DNA of 7,178 nucleotides from SAR324 cluster bacterium (lineage in GTDB: Bacteria; SAR324; JACQKK01): the NCBI GenBank assembly GCA_027296185.1, contig JAPUJL010000270.1, positions 1 to 7,178 on the forward strand, written 5' to 3'. This document shows positions 1-5,553 of this stretch, one piece after another; position 1 is the first letter of the stretch; each line of letters starts with the position of its first letter. Under the pieces are notes generated by a model. The model worked only from the letters and a program-made list of their open reading frames with translations, ran no database searches and had not been told where the DNA came from. A program made the position numbers and the translations under genes.

Positions 1-338
1 AGGGAATCGCCCGTGGCGATCACCGACTCGGCTTCCACCGCGGAAACCGCGAGCGGCTTTCCCTCCGCCGTCAGCAGAAACTCGGTGCGGCTGCCCTCCC
101 CCTTCGCGGTGACGAGCACCCCGGGATACGCCTCGCTGACCCGCTCCAGGGCCCCGCGCAGCATGTCGGCGGGTTGCAGCGCCTCGGAATCGACGTAATG
201 GCTGCTCAGCCGGGAGACCACCTCGGCGGTGAGGAAACCCTGAGTGGCCCATGCCCCGGGCGCGGCGATGCTCCACAGCGCCCAGCCGGCGATGCTCCAG
301 TACACCCAGCGGGCGGGGCAGGCCAGGCCCAGCCGCAC
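1..338 (-). CDS. S41-type C-terminal processing peptidase, N-terminal part (runs off left edge)
   Basis: This frame begins at a GTG (338-336) and stays open to the window edge, giving 112 residues; the PDZ and catalytic domains would lie outside. The N-terminus looks like a signal peptide: basic residues R2 and R10, a hydrophobic run around residues 11-27, and an A-x-A-like site near GAWA/T (28-32), so the protein is probably periplasmic. The mature start (FLTAEVVSRLSSHYVDSEAL, 35-54) followed by a Met-Leu-x-x-Ala-Leu helix and a 'YPGVLV' segment resembles the leading helical region before the PDZ domain in tail-specific proteases that clip C-termini of envelope proteins. That family call rests on pattern memory of the non-catalytic N-terminus only. 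The start was chosen because it immediately precedes the signal peptide. The frame is open further upstream but low-complexity, and no clear Shine-Dalgarno is visible. Confidence 0.5.
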   Translation of the reverse strand, partial: MRLGLACPARWVYWSIAGWALWSIAAPGAWATQGFLTAEVVSRLSSHYVDSEALQPADMLRGALERVSEAYPGVLVTAKGEGSRTEFLLTAEGKPLAVSAVEAESVIATGDS

Positions 339-407
339 CCCATTCCCACGGCCGCCCGGCCGGCGGATCGAAGCGCGAGGCGAGTTGGCGCTTTCCGGCA
401 GGCGGGC

Positions 408-423
408 GCTCCGGCGGCGGAGC
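408..423. repeat. GC hairpin between the DUF2254-like gene and the S41 gene
   Basis: GCTCCG and CGGAGC form a perfect 6-bp stem around a GCGG loop. It lies about 100 bp downstream of the DUF2254-like stop on the minus strand. A second GC-only inverted repeat (CCGCC/GGCGG, 352-366) sits just upstream of the S41 peptidase start. Neither is followed by a T tract, so a terminator role is only a guess. Confidence 0.35.
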
Positions 424-450
424 CATCCCCCGATCGAAGGTTGGCGCCGA

Positions 451-510
451 ACGGCGGGCAGGGACACGGAACGTAGAGACACGGCAGGCGCGGACAAAGA
501 AGCTAGAGAC
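451..510. repeat. 30-bp tandem repeat, two copies plus a degenerate third
   Basis: Positions 451-480 and 481-510 align without gaps at 23 of 30 bases. Both begin ACGGC and end TAGAGAC. The next 30 bases (511-540) start ACGGCGGG and then diverge, suggesting a decayed third copy that crosses the stop codon of the DUF2254-like gene (526-528). No RNA or protein product is evident. The 339-525 gap otherwise shows only GC hairpins. Confidence 0.6.
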
Positions 511-525
511 ACGGCGGGTGGCGAC

Positions 526-2127
526 TCAGCGACCGGCCGCTTCCAACTCCCGGGGTGGGCTTTCGTCGAGCAACCAGGCGAAGAAGTCCTCCATGGACTG
601 CCGCTGATCCTCGGCCACGTAGTAGAAGGAAACACCCCGGTCCTCGATCTCCCAGAATTCCTTCGACGTCACCGAATACAAATCGCGCTTGACGCTGCGC
701 AGGAACTCCTTGTCTTCCCCCCTCATATCGGCCATCACCCGCTCGGCCAGCCCGAACTCCCCGTGGCGGATGAAAAATCCGCCCAGCATGGCCTGGCTCT
801 TGCGCACCCCCTTGAGGAAGGCCACCTCCGCTTCGGTCTGGGCCACCTGATCCAGCTCGAGGAAGATTCTCAGCAGGGGCTCGACGGTGTCCGGGAACCG
901 GCCGAAGGCCGACTCGATCAACACCCGCAGATCGTAGGCGACGGCATCCATGATGAAAAAGATGCGGCGGCGCTGGCTGTTCAGGCCGTAATACTTGAAG
1001 TGCTCGGCGATTTTTTCCACCATATCGGCCCGCTCCAGCACCGATTCGGCGAGAATGCGGTATTGGTAGAACACGTGTACCGCCGAGCGGATGTCGCGTT
1101 CGCTGAGGGCGTACATGATGAGCGTATTGAACCCCTTGATGACGAATTCTAGGGTCTGGTCGGCACCCGTGGCCGCGCCCATCGTGCCGATTCGCCTCAG
1201 GTTCATGGCGACGCAGCTGCTGACGTCCCGCACCTTGCGCAACGAGGAGGTGAAAGCGATCTCGTAATGCTTGAAGATCTCCATCTCGACCCAGGTGCGG
1301 TTGTTGACGATCTCGGCTCGCATCTCTTCGGAGAGGCCCATGATGTGACCGCTGCCGATATCGAACCAACCCGGGTGCAGGCGGTGCTTGATCTCGAGAT
1401 AGAACAGCGCCGTCGCCCGCATGGAGTGCAGGCTTTGCAGCGCCAGGGCGATATCGGACTGGACGACGGAGGAAAGCGCAATGTCGCTCAACTGCTGCAG
1501 GGAGTTGGTCACCTCGCGCCGGCCGCGGGCGTAGGTTTCCGGGCGGGCCAGGGTGCGATTCAGCGATTGCTCGATGGAGCTTTCGATCTTATTGATGATA
1601 TTGCTGGGCTGGAGGAAGTGAAACACGTGGTTGAAATAGGGAATCACCACCACCAGGGACAGGGTGGCCAGCACGACGAACACCGTCATGCTCACCCGCG
1701 CGTAACTCTCCGGCGAGATCGAGTTGGCCAGCCAAAATCCGTAGACCAGCGGCACCACGTAGGCGAACAGCACCAGGGTGTTGAATCGGTCGGCCAGAAA
1801 CAGGTCGACCACGCGGGAAGTGTAGCGGGTGGCGGAAAGCTGGACGATGATCGCCACCACTGTGATCGAGATGGCGAACACGCCCGCGAGAAGTTCCAGC
1901 ACCGCCAGGATAATCGTCTGGGCGGTTTCCGCATCGTCCACCCAAAACCACTCGGCCCAGGCGAATTCGCCAGAGATCAGCCAGGCCTCCGTGCCCCAGC
2001 TCAGAAGGAGCAACATGGCGCTGACGCCCAAGATCGCGCCGATCGGTACGATCAGCTGACCGCGGATGGATTTCCGGGCCACGGCCAACAGGCGCCTGCG
2101 GGGTTGGGGTCGGTCTTCTTCGCTCAT
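526..2127 (-). CDS. DUF2254-like integral membrane protein with long helical cytosolic tail
   Basis: The 533-residue protein has an arginine-rich N-terminus (9-22) and four predicted membrane helices at about 25-49, 70-96, 113-136 and 143-166. The stretch after helix 2 (SITVVAIIVQLSATRYTSRV, 87-106) and helix 3 matches the DUF2254 pattern of a hydrophobic segment, a polar S/T-R motif, then an aromatic helix. 'PYFNHVFHFLQPSNIINKIE' (163-182) resembles the family's H-rich segment after the last helix. About 350 soluble, mainly helical residues follow and are not typical of the family as I know it. Function is unknown; DUF2254 proteins are uncharacterised inner-membrane proteins. The gene is transcribed divergently from serS, and S41 follows 187 bp downstream on the same strand. 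Upstream of the ATG there is only a weak purine stretch (GGAACGA). The stop is TGA at 528-526. Confidence 0.65.
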   Translation of the reverse strand: MSEEDRPQPRRRLLAVARKSIRGQLIVPIGAILGVSAMLLLLSWGTEAWLISGEFAWAEWFWVDDAETAQTIILAVLELLAGVFAISITVVAIIVQLSATRYTSRVVDLFLADRFNTLVLFAYVVPLVYGFWLANSISPESYARVSMTVFVVLATLSLVVVIPYFNHVFHFLQPSNIINKIESSIEQSLNRTLARPETYARGRREVTNSLQQLSDIALSSVVQSDIALALQSLHSMRATALFYLEIKHRLHPGWFDIGSGHIMGLSEEMRAEIVNNRTWVEMEIFKHYEIAFTSSLRKVRDVSSCVAMNLRRIGTMGAATGADQTLEFVIKGFNTLIMYALSERDIRSAVHVFYQYRILAESVLERADMVEKIAEHFKYYGLNSQRRRIFFIMDAVAYDLRVLIESAFGRFPDTVEPLLRIFLELDQVAQTEAEVAFLKGVRKSQAMLGGFFIRHGEFGLAERVMADMRGEDKEFLRSVKRDLYSVTSKEFWEIEDRGVSFYYVAEDQRQSMEDFFAWLLDESPPRELEAAGR

Positions 2128-2195
2128 GGGATGGGTTCGTTCCGTTGCGGGAGCGCCGGGGCGTTCGCCAGGGGTGTGCGGGGATGTTGACCGAG

Positions 2196-2217
2196 CCTAC
2201 CCGGTCCCTTGGGTGGG
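2196..2217. repeat. Imperfect hairpin in the divergent serS/DUF2254-like intergenic region
   Basis: CCTACCC (2196-2202) can pair with GGGTGGG (2211-2217) across an 8-base loop, with one G-T pair. It lies in the 169-bp region between the two divergent start codons. It could be an operator or part of the serS leader. No convincing -35/-10 pair was found here; a TTGACC at 2187-2192 lacks a partner at the right spacing. Confidence 0.3.
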
Positions 2218-2226
2218 AAGCAACGC

Positions 2227-2262
2227 CCGGATACCGGTGCCGCAGGAAAGGCGGATACCGCC
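2227..2262. promoter_or_regulatory. Two related palindromes with ATA centres upstream of serS
   Basis: CCGGATACCGG (2227-2237) and GGCGGATACCGCC (2250-2262) are both perfect inverted repeats with the same 3-base centre ATA. Their centres are 24 bp apart, and the second ends 34 bp before the serS ATG. Paired, similar palindromes in a divergent promoter region are what a dimeric regulator's operator looks like. They could also be incidental in GC-rich DNA, or small leader hairpins. Confidence 0.35.
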
Positions 2263-2282
2263 GCCGGCCCGGCCAACCGAGT

Positions 2283-2290
2283 GAGAGAGG
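2283..2290 (+). promoter_or_regulatory. Ribosome binding site of serS
   Basis: GAGAGAGG lies 6 bases before the ATG at 2297. It is the clearest Shine-Dalgarno in the window and fixes the serS start. Confidence 0.6.
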
Positions 2291-2296
2291 GACGCC

Positions 2297-3556
2297 ATGC
2301 TCGATCTGCGCGTGATCCGCGACCGCACCGAGGAAGTGCGCAAGAATCTGCGGAACCGCAACGTCCAAGTGGATCTGGAGCGGCTGCTGGAGGCCGACCG
2401 GCTGGTGCGGGAAACCATCGGCGAGCTGGAGGGGGTGCGCCGCCGCCGCAACGAGATCGGGGCGAAAATGAAAGGCTCCCTGCCCAAGGAAGAGCGGGAA
2501 CCGCTGATCGAGGAAGGGCGGGGGCTGAAGGAGCAGGAACCGCAGCTCGAGAGCCGCCACCGCGAGTTGGAGGCAGAGCGCAACGAGCTGCTGCAGCAAG
2601 TGCCCAACCTCACCCATCCCGATTCTCCGGTGGGGGCTGACGAGGAGGACAACCGGGTGCTGCGGGAGCACGGGGAGCGTCCCCAGCTCGATTTCGAGCC
2701 TAAGGATCACGTCGAGTTGATGGAGGCCCTGGAGTTGGTCGACTTCGAGGGCGGAGCCAAGGTGGCCGGACCGAAGTTCTACTACCTGAAGAACGAGGCG
2801 GTGCTGCTGGAGTTGGCCCTGCTGCAGTTCGCGGCGGGCCTCCTGCGGGAGGAGGGCTTTACCCTGTTCATGACGCCCGACCTGGCCCGCCAGGAGATCC
2901 TCTCGGGTATCGGGTTCAACCCCCGCGGCGAATCGACCCAGATTTACAGCGTCGCGGACACGGACCTCAGCCTCGTGGCCACGGCGGAGATCACCCTGGG
3001 CGGCCTGCTCTCCGGGGAAATCCTGGACGAAGCGCAGCTGCCCTTGCTGTGTGGGGGCATCTCCCACTGCTTCCGCACCGAAGCCGGATCGGCCGGGCGG
3101 GAATCCCGCGGGCTGTACCGGGTGCATCAGTTCACCAAAGCGGAGATGTTCGCCTTCGTTCATCCGGACCGCTCGGACGAAATGCTCGAGCGCTTCCTGG
3201 CCATCGAGGAGCGCATCTACCGGGAACTGGAGATTCCCTACCGGGTCGTGGACATTTGCACGGGCGACCTGGGCGCGCCGGCCTACCGCAAGTACGACCT
3301 GGAGGCGTGGATGCCCGGACGGGGCAAGTGGGGCGAGATCACCTCCGCCTCCAACTGCACCGACTACCAGGCCCGGCGGCTGAACATCCGCTTCAAATCC
3401 CCCGGTGCCAAGGGCACCCGCTTTGTCCACATGATCAACGGCACCGCCATCGCCATCTCCCGGGCGCTGATCGCCATTGTCGAGAACGGGCAGCGGTCCG
3501 ATGGCTCGATCCGCCTGCCGCGCTGTCTCGGGCTTGCCGATATCGCACCCCGGTGA
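2297..3556 (+). CDS. serS: Seryl-tRNA synthetase
   Basis: SerRS attaches serine to tRNA(Ser) in the cytoplasm and also supplies Ser-tRNA for selenocysteine synthesis where that pathway exists. The 419-residue length fits the usual ~420-430. Residues 25-105 are charged and heptad-like: the N-terminal coiled-coil arm that grips the tRNA variable arm. The class II catalytic core shows TAE (229-231, serine binding), motif 2 with FRTEAG (259-264) and GLYRVHQFTKAEMF (272-285), the SASNCTDYQARR segment (350-361), and motif 3 NGTAIAISRALIAIVENGQ (381-399) with Arg389. Key motifs are intact, so it should be active. Wording such as TAEITLGG and NCTDYQARR differs from the common gammaproteobacterial form. 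The ATG is preceded by a purine-rich Shine-Dalgarno (GAGAGAGG, 2283-2290). It is likely monocistronic: yqgE starts 174 bp later behind several hairpins. Confidence 0.96.
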   Translation: MLDLRVIRDRTEEVRKNLRNRNVQVDLERLLEADRLVRETIGELEGVRRRRNEIGAKMKGSLPKEEREPLIEEGRGLKEQEPQLESRHRELEAERNELLQQVPNLTHPDSPVGADEEDNRVLREHGERPQLDFEPKDHVELMEALELVDFEGGAKVAGPKFYYLKNEAVLLELALLQFAAGLLREEGFTLFMTPDLARQEILSGIGFNPRGESTQIYSVADTDLSLVATAEITLGGLLSGEILDEAQLPLLCGGISHCFRTEAGSAGRESRGLYRVHQFTKAEMFAFVHPDRSDEMLERFLAIEERIYRELEIPYRVVDICTGDLGAPAYRKYDLEAWMPGRGKWGEITSASNCTDYQARRLNIRFKSPGAKGTRFVHMINGTAIAISRALIAIVENGQRSDGSIRLPRCLGLADIAPR

Positions 3557-3567
3557 TACCGTAAAGG

Positions 3568-3599
3568 CCATGGGGAGACCGCAATGCGCGGTCCCATGG
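3568..3599 (+). terminator. Bulged hairpin after serS (possible terminator)
   Basis: CCATGGG (3568-3574) pairs with CCCATGG (3593-3599). Inside it, after a 3-base GAG bulge on the left arm, ACCGC (3578-3582) pairs with GCGGT (3588-3592) around the loop AATGC. That is a 12-bp stem beginning 11 bases after the serS stop. No T tract follows, so it would have to act as a non-canonical terminator, a 3'-end stabiliser, or part of the yqgE leader. Confidence 0.4.
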
Positions 3600-3645
3600 G
3601 GCTTGGCGAGCCGTACCCAGATCGACTCATCCGCGGAGGTGGTGC

Positions 3646-3655
3646 ATTTGCAAAT
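3646..3655. promoter_or_regulatory. AT-rich palindrome upstream of yqgE
   Basis: ATTTGCAAAT is a perfect 10-bp palindrome and the core of a short AT-rich island (GCATTTGCAAATATCC) in otherwise very GC-rich DNA, 75 bp before the yqgE ATG. It may be an operator or part of a promoter. I could not find a matching hexamer at proper spacing. Confidence 0.3.
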
Positions 3656-3693
3656 ATCCGGTTCAGCCTCCCGGCCCGAGACGCCCACCCGCT

Positions 3694-3721
3694 CCGCCAC
3701 GCGCCGTGGCGGCCACGGCGC
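3694..3721 (+). promoter_or_regulatory. Two overlapping, mutually exclusive hairpins in the yqgE leader
   Basis: Hairpin 1 pairs CCGCCACG (3694-3701) with CGTGGCGG (3705-3712) around a CGC loop. Hairpin 2 pairs GCGCCGTGG (3701-3709) with CCACGGCGC (3713-3721) around a CGG loop. Both stems are perfect (8 and 9 bp). They share 3701-3712, so only one can form at a time. Hairpin 2 ends 9 bases before the yqgE ATG, where ribosomes would load, and no other Shine-Dalgarno is visible. This geometry suits translational control but is inferred from sequence only. Confidence 0.45.
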
Positions 3722-3730
3722 CGTAGCGTC

Positions 3731-4288
3731 ATGAAGCCCGAGCCCTCTCCAGGCGCCAAGCCCCATATCCTGGTGGCCATGCCGGCCCTGCAAGACGGCT
3801 ACTTCGACAAGAGCGTCATCCTGCTCTGCGAATACAGCGAGAGCGGCGCCATGGGCTTCGTCATCAACTCCCCCTCCACCACCACCGTGGCCGACCTCCT
3901 GGAGGAGTTGGGGCTGACAACCGATCCGCCCCAGGGCGAACGCATCCTAATCGGCGGTCCGGTGCAGTCCGAGCTTTGCTGGGTGGTGCACTCCTGCGAC
4001 TTCGAGGGGCAGTCCACCACCGCCATCGGCGAATGCCTGGCACTGAGCGCCGCTCAGGAGGTGCTCACCGCCATCGCCGAGGGAGAGGTGCCGGAGACCT
4101 ACCTGCTGGGCGTCGGCTACGCCGGCTGGGGACCGGGGCAGTTGGACCACGAAATCGAGGAAGGGGCCTGGTGGCTGGCGGACCTGGAGAACACCGAACT
4201 GCTCGGCGTCCCCTGCGAAAAGCGGTGGGAACACATCATGGATCGGCTTGGCCTCAACACCCCCTACGCCTCCTACTGCAAAGCGTGA
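3731..4288 (+). CDS. yqgE: YqgE/AlgH family protein (UPF0301, DUF179)
   Basis: The 185-residue protein matches the family's length (~187) and its signatures in order: ILVAMPALQDGYFDKSVILL (13-32), CEYSESGAMGFVINSPS (33-49), GGPVQSELCWVVHS (75-88) and GYAGWGPGQLDHEIEEGAWW (129-148). There is no signal peptide or membrane helix, so it is cytoplasmic. The family is broadly conserved in Gram-negative bacteria. In Pseudomonas the homologue AlgH was tied to alginate and virulence regulation, but the biochemical role remains unsettled. The frame is open back to 3584, but that extension is arginine/proline-rich and unlike the family, so the ATG at 3731 directly before the conserved domain is preferred. 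It lacks a recognisable Shine-Dalgarno and is preceded by paired hairpins. It is separated from serS by 174 bp and followed by two GC hairpins, so it is likely its own unit. Confidence 0.92.
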   Translation: MKPEPSPGAKPHILVAMPALQDGYFDKSVILLCEYSESGAMGFVINSPSTTTVADLLEELGLTTDPPQGERILIGGPVQSELCWVVHSCDFEGQSTTAIGECLALSAAQEVLTAIAEGEVPETYLLGVGYAGWGPGQLDHEIEEGAWWLADLENTELLGVPCEKRWEHIMDRLGLNTPYASYCKA

Positions 4289-4296
4289 GCGGGCAG

Positions 4297-4336
4297 CGCG
4301 GGCGCACCCCGCGTCCCGATCGAGCCCACCGGCTCG
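4297..4336 (+). terminator. Two tandem GC hairpins after yqgE (possible terminator)
   Basis: CGCGGG/CCCGCG (4297-4302 and 4308-4313, loop CGCAC) starts 8 bases after the yqgE stop. CGAGCC/GGCTCG (4321-4326 and 4331-4336, loop CACC) follows. Neither has a T tract. Their position between yqgE and a downstream promoter suggests transcription termination or 3'-end protection. Confidence 0.4.
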
Positions 4337-4366
4337 GCACGATCGATTCGCACCGGCAGCTCCGTC

Positions 4367-4396
4367 TTGACCTCCTCCCGCGCCGCCTAGTACATT
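4367..4396 (+). promoter_or_regulatory. Predicted sigma70-type promoter for the exported protein gene
   Basis: TTGACC (4367-4372, 5 of 6 to consensus) and TACATT (4391-4396, 4 of 6) are separated by 18 bases, in a region where such AT content is rare. Transcription would start near 4403 and leave a leader of about 180 bases before the GTG at 4587. Confidence 0.45.
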
Positions 4397-4510
4397 CCGA
4401 AGCCTGAGGGGGCCCTGCAGTTCCGCAACCTGTTCGGGGCCAGCCATGGAACCACCCACACGGCGAGCACCGGCCGCTCCGGAATCCCGCACGGCCCTGG
4501 GCTGCCCCAT

Positions 4511-4540
4511 GGCTGGCTACCCGACGGCTGGCTACTCAAT
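4511..4540 (+). repeat. 15-bp tandem duplication in the leader of the exported protein gene
   Basis: GGCTGGCTACCCGAC (4511-4525) is followed directly by GGCTGGCTACTCAAT (4526-4540), identical at 12 of 15 bases, with a partial third start at 4541 (GGCCATGGGC). The 4289-4586 gap also holds the hairpins and promoter listed separately. CCATGG recurs there at 4444, 4508 and 4543. Confidence 0.5.
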
Positions 4541-4586
4541 GGCCATGGGCCGAAACGAACGACGCCGAATCGAAGATGGGGCACGC

Positions 4587-4988
4587 GTGACGCGATTCCA
4601 AACCCTGTTAGCCGCTCTGTTCCTGTTTGCGCTTCTCATTCCCCATGGAATTGCGGAAGCCGCCGCGTACCGCATCAAGTCCAAGGAGAGCGACGTCATC
4701 CGCGTGGCCAAGGTGGAATTCCTCGATATCTATGCACTCTCCAGCGATCCCGAGGCCGAGCCCGACCAGTTGGTGGTGGTCGGTCAGGATTTGCGCTTTC
4801 TCCTGCGGTGCAAAGCGCCCGGCCGTGGCGTGATGCGCATGATCTACCACGGCGGGCAGGGGTCTCCCAGTTACGCCCAGACCAAGGACGTGGAGTGTAA
4901 GGAAGCCGACGACATCGTCGAACTGCGGTTTCACAAGGAAACCTGGCTCTCCTGGACCAAAGCGGAGTTCTGGGTGCTGGAAGAATGA
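4587..4988 (+). CDS. Small exported protein of unknown function
   Basis: I do not recognise this 133-residue protein. From a GTG start it has a textbook signal peptide: TRFQ, a hydrophobic core (LLAALFLFALLIPHGIA, 7-23) and an A-E-A cleavage site (23-26 region), leaving a mature protein of about 108 residues. The mature part is small, charged and looks beta-rich (VAKVEFLDIYAL, QLVVVGQDLRFLLRC, VELRFHKETW). Its two cysteines (C75, C104) could form a disulfide in the periplasm. Upstream ATGs in frame (4446, 4539, 4545) would place a long non-hydrophobic, repeat-containing extension before the signal peptide, so GTG 4587 is preferred; its ribosome site is weak (GATGGGG). It has its own predicted promoter and converges on the DUF2203 gene. 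Confidence 0.65.
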   Translation: MTRFQTLLAALFLFALLIPHGIAEAAAYRIKSKESDVIRVAKVEFLDIYALSSDPEAEPDQLVVVGQDLRFLLRCKAPGRGVMRMIYHGGQGSPSYAQTKDVECKEADDIVELRFHKETWLSWTKAEFWVLEE

Positions 4989-5135
4989 GCCGGGCAAGCA
5001 CCGCAGCGAGCCGCAGCGAACCGAAAGAGCGGAATGGGATCCTGAGCCCAGCCCTTCGAGACCCCCCTAGCGGGATCCCTCGGGGATTCGAGCTCTATCG
5101 GCCGCGTTGCTGCGGGTCCGGGGCTTGCCGGGTCA
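4986..5135. repeat. Diverged long inverted repeat filling the convergent intergenic region
   Basis: Reading rightward from the exported protein's stop (4986) and leftward on the other strand from the DUF2203 stop (5135), the same blocks appear in the same order with small gaps: TGA, CCGG, CAAGC, CCG, CCGCAGC, AAC, CCGA(A/T)AGAGC, GAAT, GGGATCC. The arms are roughly 4986-5042 and 5135-5072, with a loop of about 30 bases. An inner imperfect stem (TCGAGACCCC, 5056-5065, with GGGGATTCGA, 5082-5091) is an alternative fold. The left arm has a 10-bp tandem repeat (CCGCAGCGA at 5001 and 5011). It is plausibly a bidirectional terminator, though no T tracts flank it. Confidence 0.5.
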
Positions 5136-5513
5136 GTTGAGCAGCATGGGGGGTTGGCCGTTGCCGGCGCTTTCGCTCAGGGGTTTGCGGCCCGGAAACC
5201 CCTCCTCGTACAGGTGGAAGTAGGAGAGGTCTTCCTCGTCGAAACTCCAGCAGTAGAAGAACCCTTCCCCCGAATCGAAGTCGACCGTCCAGACCCCCTT
5301 GGGCAGGCCGTCCAGCGCTTCGATCCGCTCCGCCCAGTGCCGCACGACGGTATCGATCCATTCCTTCAGCTTGCGGGCGCGCGTGGAACCCCGCGGTGCC
5401 TGGGAGGCGTCCGCCGTCAGCGCCCGCATCCGCTCGTTGGCGTCGCGGGTCACCTCCCGCACCTGGGGGATGAGCGCGCGCGCCTCGTCGTAGCTGAAGA
5501 TTTTCCCGCTCAT
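5133..5513 (-). CDS. DUF2203 family protein
   Basis: The 126-residue protein has the two-part layout of DUF2203: an N-terminal helical segment starting IFSYDEARALIPQVREVT (5-22), then a compact C-terminal module. That module contains LPKGVWTVDFD (70-80), FFYCWSFDEEDLSYFH (85-100) and GFPGRKPL (105-112), matching the family's pattern of 'G-x-V-D-F', 'C-W-x-x-x-E' and 'H-x-x-x-x-G-F-x-G-R-x-P'. The function is unknown. It is soluble with no signal. The ATG at 5513 lies right before the domain; the frame opens further to a TTG at 5576, which would overlap the upstream gene and add low-complexity sequence. It starts 40 bases after the stop of the helical protein gene, so the two are probably co-transcribed. 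Its stop codon is the outer end of the long inverted repeat. Confidence 0.78.
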   Translation of the reverse strand: MSGKIFSYDEARALIPQVREVTRDANERMRALTADASQAPRGSTRARKLKEWIDTVVRHWAERIEALDGLPKGVWTVDFDSGEGFFYCWSFDEEDLSYFHLYEEGFPGRKPLSESAGNGQPPMLLN

Positions 5514-5553
5514 GGTGTGGCGCCGGGGAATCCGGGGCGGCGGCCCACCGGGC

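Noticed and set aside
244..2190. Two ~300-codon plus-strand frames (244-1152 and 1267-2190)
   Set aside because: Both are antisense to the DUF2254-like gene, whose membrane helices and domain pattern show it is the real coding strand.
2187..2215. Promoter for serS at TTGACC (2187-2192)
   Set aside because: No -10-like hexamer occurs 16-18 bases downstream.
3584..3730. N-terminal extension of yqgE from the ATG at 3584
   Set aside because: The extra 49 residues are Arg/Pro-rich, translate the hairpins and have no counterpart in the family.
1589..3793. A 734-codon open frame on the minus strand across serS
   Set aside because: It is antisense to a complete, well-conserved serS and overlaps the DUF2254-like gene. 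Its translation is low-complexity with no domain. Long antisense frames are common in GC-rich genes.
4446..4586. Upstream ATG starts (4446, 4539, 4545) for the exported protein
   Set aside because: They would add a repeat-rich polar extension before a well-formed signal peptide. The GTG at 4587 fits export better.
5072..5100. tRNA-like fragment around GGGGATTCGAGCTC
   Set aside because: It resembles a T-arm by chance; no acceptor, D or anticodon arm can be built around it.
4986..5142. Integron attC-like site at the convergent junction
   Set aside because: GTTGAGC at 5136-5142 fits GTTRRRY, but no symmetric RYYYAAC partner exists at the other end and there is no integrase or cassette structure.
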